A stretch of DNA of 7,847 nt, taken from positions 1-7,847 of the forward strand of contig JAISQG010000004.1 of NCBI GenBank assembly GCA_031274335.1, written 5' to 3'. The position numbers were made by a program, and so were the translations under genes. The notes beneath the pieces are model-generated. The model ran no database searches. It was not told the DNA's origin and worked only from the letters and a program-made list of their open reading frames with translations. Source of the DNA: Gracilibacteraceae bacterium (lineage in GTDB: Bacteria > Bacillota > Desulfitobacteriia > Desulfitobacteriales > Syntrophobotulaceae). Of the stretch, positions 6,141-7,847 are shown one piece after another (within the stretch, counting starts at the first letter, position 1; each line of letters begins with the position of its first letter).

Positions 6141-6895
6141 GCGGCGGGGAGCAAAGCCGGGCGGTGCGGGAAATGTTCGGCGCCATCGCTGAAAAATATG
6201 ATGTGATGAACAGCATCATGAGCCTGGGGCTCGACCGGCATTGGCGGCGTCAGGCCGTGCAAACGGCCCGCATCCGCCCCGGAGACCGGGTGGCGGATAT
6301 TTGCTGCGGCACCGGGCAGCTGACTTTGGCGGCACGCGCGGCGGCCGGGCGGAGCGGCGAAGTGGTGGGCCTGGATTTTTCCGCGGACATGCTCCGCGTC
6401 GCCGCGGCAAACATTGAGGCGGCCGGCAGGCGAGCGCAGCGGGATCCGGAGGCCGGCACGGACAATATCCGCTTTGTGCGGGGGGACGCGCGGGAGCTGC
6501 CCTTTGCCACGGCCGACTTTGACGCGGTGCTTGTCGGTTGGGGTTTGCGCAACGTACCGGACCGGGAGCGCGTCGTCAGGGAGATGCGCCGCATCGTTAA
6601 GCCGGGCGGCAGGGTCGTGTCTTTGGATATGGGCCAACCGAGACTTCCGGGCTTGAGTGCCGTCTATTGGCCGCTTTTCAGCCTGGCCGTCCCTTTCCTG
6701 GGACAATGGTGCGCGGGGAAAAAAGCGCGGGAATACCGGTATCTTTACGAATCGGCGCGGGAATTTCTGCCTCAGTGGGAACTGGCGGATCTTTTCCGCC
6801 GTTGCGGTCTTGTGGGAACGGGCGCGCTGGATCTGGTCGGAGGCGCTGTGGCCGTGGTGTACGGGGAAAAATCGCCGCGTTATCCCGGAGATTGA
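6137..6895 (+). CDS. ubiE/menG: Demethylmenaquinone/2-methoxy-polyprenyl-benzoquinol C-methyltransferase
   Basis: The enzyme transfers a methyl group from S-adenosylmethionine to the ring carbon of demethylmenaquinone (MenG) or, in ubiquinone makers, to the benzoquinol intermediate (UbiE). It acts at the cytoplasmic face of the membrane, where the substrate sits. Diagnostic features are the N-terminal signature YDVMNSIMSLGLDRHWRR (21-38), SAM-binding motif I VADICCGTG (52-60), acidic Asp80 in VGLDFS (78-82), GDARELPFA (116-124), GLRNVPD (136-142) and VKPGGRV (154-160). The length, 252, is slightly above usual, through extra residues around 97-108 before the GDA motif. The GTG start overlaps the thiD stop by 4 bases, so translation is coupled. 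In a Bacillota host the menaquinone role is the likely one. The C-terminus is GC-rich and ends normally. Confidence 0.93.
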   Translation: MSGGEQSRAVREMFGAIAEKYDVMNSIMSLGLDRHWRRQAVQTARIRPGDRVADICCGTGQLTLAARAAAGRSGEVVGLDFSADMLRVAAANIEAAGRRAQRDPEAGTDNIRFVRGDARELPFATADFDAVLVGWGLRNVPDRERVVREMRRIVKPGGRVVSLDMGQPRLPGLSAVYWPLFSLAVPFLGQWCAGKKAREYRYLYESAREFLPQWELADLFRRCGLVGTGALDLVGGAVAVVYGEKSPRYPGD

Positions 6896-6932
6896 AATCA
6901 GGTTAGCTATAAAGTTGAGGCGGGGTGATAAA

Positions 6933-7355
6933 ATGGCGTTTGGCGGCAGCAGGACGGTGGCGGTGGCCGCCGTCAAAATGGCGATGACCGACAGCAGGGA
7001 AGAGGAAATACAGCTGAAGAATGATTATGCCAGACAGGGCGTCCGCGCGGTGGCGGCGGATTACGGCGGCGATTACCTGAGTTCCATCAAAAAACTCGTG
7101 GAAAGGGCTGTCGTGGCCGCCAAGCGCGAGGGCGTCATCCAGGCGACGCACGGGGACGAGGGTTCGGTGGCGGGCGCGGCGCGGGAAGCGTTGAGTCAGG
7201 TGATGCCCAAAGCCTCCGGGCTGAATATCGGGGGGAAAATCAGCGTGGCCCGGCAGGGCGAGCATTTGAGCGTGGCGGTTTTTTTCGGCGTCGGGCTGCT
7301 GCATCTTGATGAAATCGCGGTCGGGCTGGGTCATCGGGTTGTGCCGAACGGATAG
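6933..7355 (+). CDS. hutP: HutP-family RNA-binding antiterminator
   Basis: In Bacillus subtilis HutP is a hexameric protein that binds L-histidine and Mg2+ and then the leader RNA of the histidine-utilisation operon, preventing termination. The 140-residue product has the family pattern throughout: MAMTDSREEEIQLK (16-29), VAADYGGDYLSSIKKLVERA (40-59), AAKREGVI (62-69), GSVAGAAREALSQVM (77-91), NIGGKISVAR (98-107) and FFGVGLLHLDEIAVGLGHR (117-135). His73 and His134 sit where metal-binding histidines are expected, but residue 77 is Gly. The ATG at 6933 follows GGGGTGA (6922-6928) closely and gives normal family length; an upstream extension would overlap ubiE and is rejected. No hut genes are visible nearby, so its target here is probably something else. 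It lies 37 bases after ubiE and 28 before cmk, in an apparent operon. Confidence 0.9.
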   Translation: MAFGGSRTVAVAAVKMAMTDSREEEIQLKNDYARQGVRAVAADYGGDYLSSIKKLVERAVVAAKREGVIQATHGDEGSVAGAAREALSQVMPKASGLNIGGKISVARQGEHLSVAVFFGVGLLHLDEIAVGLGHRVVPNG

Positions 7356-7370
7356 CGGCAAAGAGAAGCG

Positions 7371-7377
7371 GAAGGAG
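7371..7377 (+). promoter_or_regulatory. Ribosome binding site that decides the TTG start of cmk
   Basis: GAAGGAG ends 6 bases before a TTG at 7384. There is no in-frame ATG or GTG before the P-loop of cmk, so this site together with the family's N-terminal pattern fixes the TTG as start. Confidence 0.75.
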
Positions 7378-7383
7378 AAAGAG

Positions 7384-7847
7384 TTGCCATACCAAATAGC
7401 CATCGACGGGCCGGCGGGGTCGGGCAAAAGCACCGTCGCCCGGCGGCTGGCCCGGGAATTGGGGATGATATATCTGGACACGGGCGCGCTCTATCGCGCC
7501 GTGGCGCTGGCGGCTTTGCGCCGGGGCGTCAATCCGGCGGACGCGGAAGCGGTGGCGGACATCAGTGCCGGTTTGCGCCTGGAGTTCCGGCCGGGAAAGG
7601 ACGGCGAGCCGGATCGGGTTTTTTGTGACGGCGAAGATGTGACGGAAGCCATCCGTTTGCCGGAAGTAAGCCGCGCCGTTTCGTCGGCGGCCGCACATGC
7701 GGCCGTGCGGGAAAATCTGACGGCCCGGATGCGCCGGATTGCCGCCGCGCAGCCGGTGGTCATGGACGGGCGCGATATCGCCACGCATGTGCTGCCGGCG
7801 GCGAATCTGAAAATATTTCTTACCGCCGCCCCGGAGGAACGGGCGCG
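7384..7847 (+). CDS. cmk: Cytidylate kinase, 3'-partial
   Basis: Cmk transfers the gamma phosphate of ATP to CMP or dCMP in the cytoplasm, feeding nucleotide pools. The visible 154 residues begin MPYQIAIDGPAGSGKST with the P-loop GPAGSGKS at 9-16, followed by YLDTGALYRAVALAAL (30-45), the CMP-binding region around VSRAVSS (95-101) and VRENLTARMRRIA (108-120), and VVMDGRDIAT (125-134), where the family normally has GRDIGT. LKIFLTAAPEERA (142-154) leads to the lid, which lies outside the window. The start is a TTG chosen from its strong ribosome site and because the family normally begins 3-6 residues before the P-loop segment. The gene is GC-rich and continuous with hutP and ubiE. It is cut by the window end; no frameshift is seen in the visible part. 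Confidence 0.94.
   Translation, partial: MPYQIAIDGPAGSGKSTVARRLARELGMIYLDTGALYRAVALAALRRGVNPADAEAVADISAGLRLEFRPGKDGEPDRVFCDGEDVTEAIRLPEVSRAVSSAAAHAAVRENLTARMRRIAAAQPVVMDGRDIATHVLPAANLKIFLTAAPEERA

Noticed and set aside
6657..6932. Upstream in-frame extension of hutP into ubiE
   Set aside because: The extension is the out-of-frame shadow of ubiE; the ATG at 6933 has a ribosome site and gives normal HutP length.
6092..6976. Minus-strand open frame of 294 codons opposite ubiE
   Set aside because: The sense strand encodes an unmistakable UbiE/MenG; the antisense product has low-complexity Pro/Arg/His composition and no motif.
7240..7788. Minus-strand open frames opposite hutP and cmk
   Set aside because: Both sense genes are clear family members in full frame; the antisense frames are by-products of high GC.

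Overview
The window reads as a GC-rich, tightly packed chromosomal segment of a Bacillota-type bacterium, interrupted by an AT-richer five-gene insertion. The Bacillota assignment rests on a HutP-family gene directly upstream of cmk, a UbiE/MenG methyltransferase (menaquinone), strong Shine-Dalgarno sites, and GTG and TTG starts. A Negativicute or a GC-rich Clostridium relative would fit, but the genus cannot be read from the sequence. All genes lie on the + strand.

Chromosomal backbone: a HAD-family phosphatase (5' end outside the window, ends at 635), thiD (5331-6140), ubiE/menG (6137-6895), hutP (6933-7355) and cmk (from 7384, 3' end outside the window). These genes overlap or lie within about 40 bases of each other, as in an operon. 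Together they cover thiamine precursor phosphorylation, quinone methylation, a possible histidine-responsive RNA-binding regulator and CMP phosphorylation.

Insertion: between the HAD gene and thiD lie about 4.6 kb (roughly 660-5280) of clearly lower GC. A hand count gives 33% GC for bases 1501-1560 and 65% for 5581-5640. The segment is bounded by an ungapped 82-base imperfect direct repeat (578-659 and 5281-5362, about 68 of 82 identical by eye). Each repeat copy contains the end of the HAD gene, an 8-base stop/start overlap and the first codons of thiD. The left copy is therefore the intact HAD end plus a broken thiD start. The right copy is a broken HAD end plus the intact thiD start. The original chromosome almost certainly had the HAD gene and thiD overlapping directly.

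Insert content: one operon-like array of five genes. They encode (1) a 587-residue protein with an N-terminal coiled coil and a hydrophobic hairpin near the C-terminus; (2) a 64-residue zinc-ribbon protein; (3) a 153-residue helical protein; (4) a 522-residue AAA+ ATPase with Ycf46-like architecture; and (5) a 162-residue protein with a disordered basic head and a small folded tail. Genes 1-3 are linked by 4-base stop/start overlaps. No integrase, transposase or recombinase is visible. Only the ATPase and the zinc ribbon are recognisable by motif. The set looks like a cassette for ATP-driven remodelling at a membrane or of a protein complex, possibly a stress or defence module; that function is inference.
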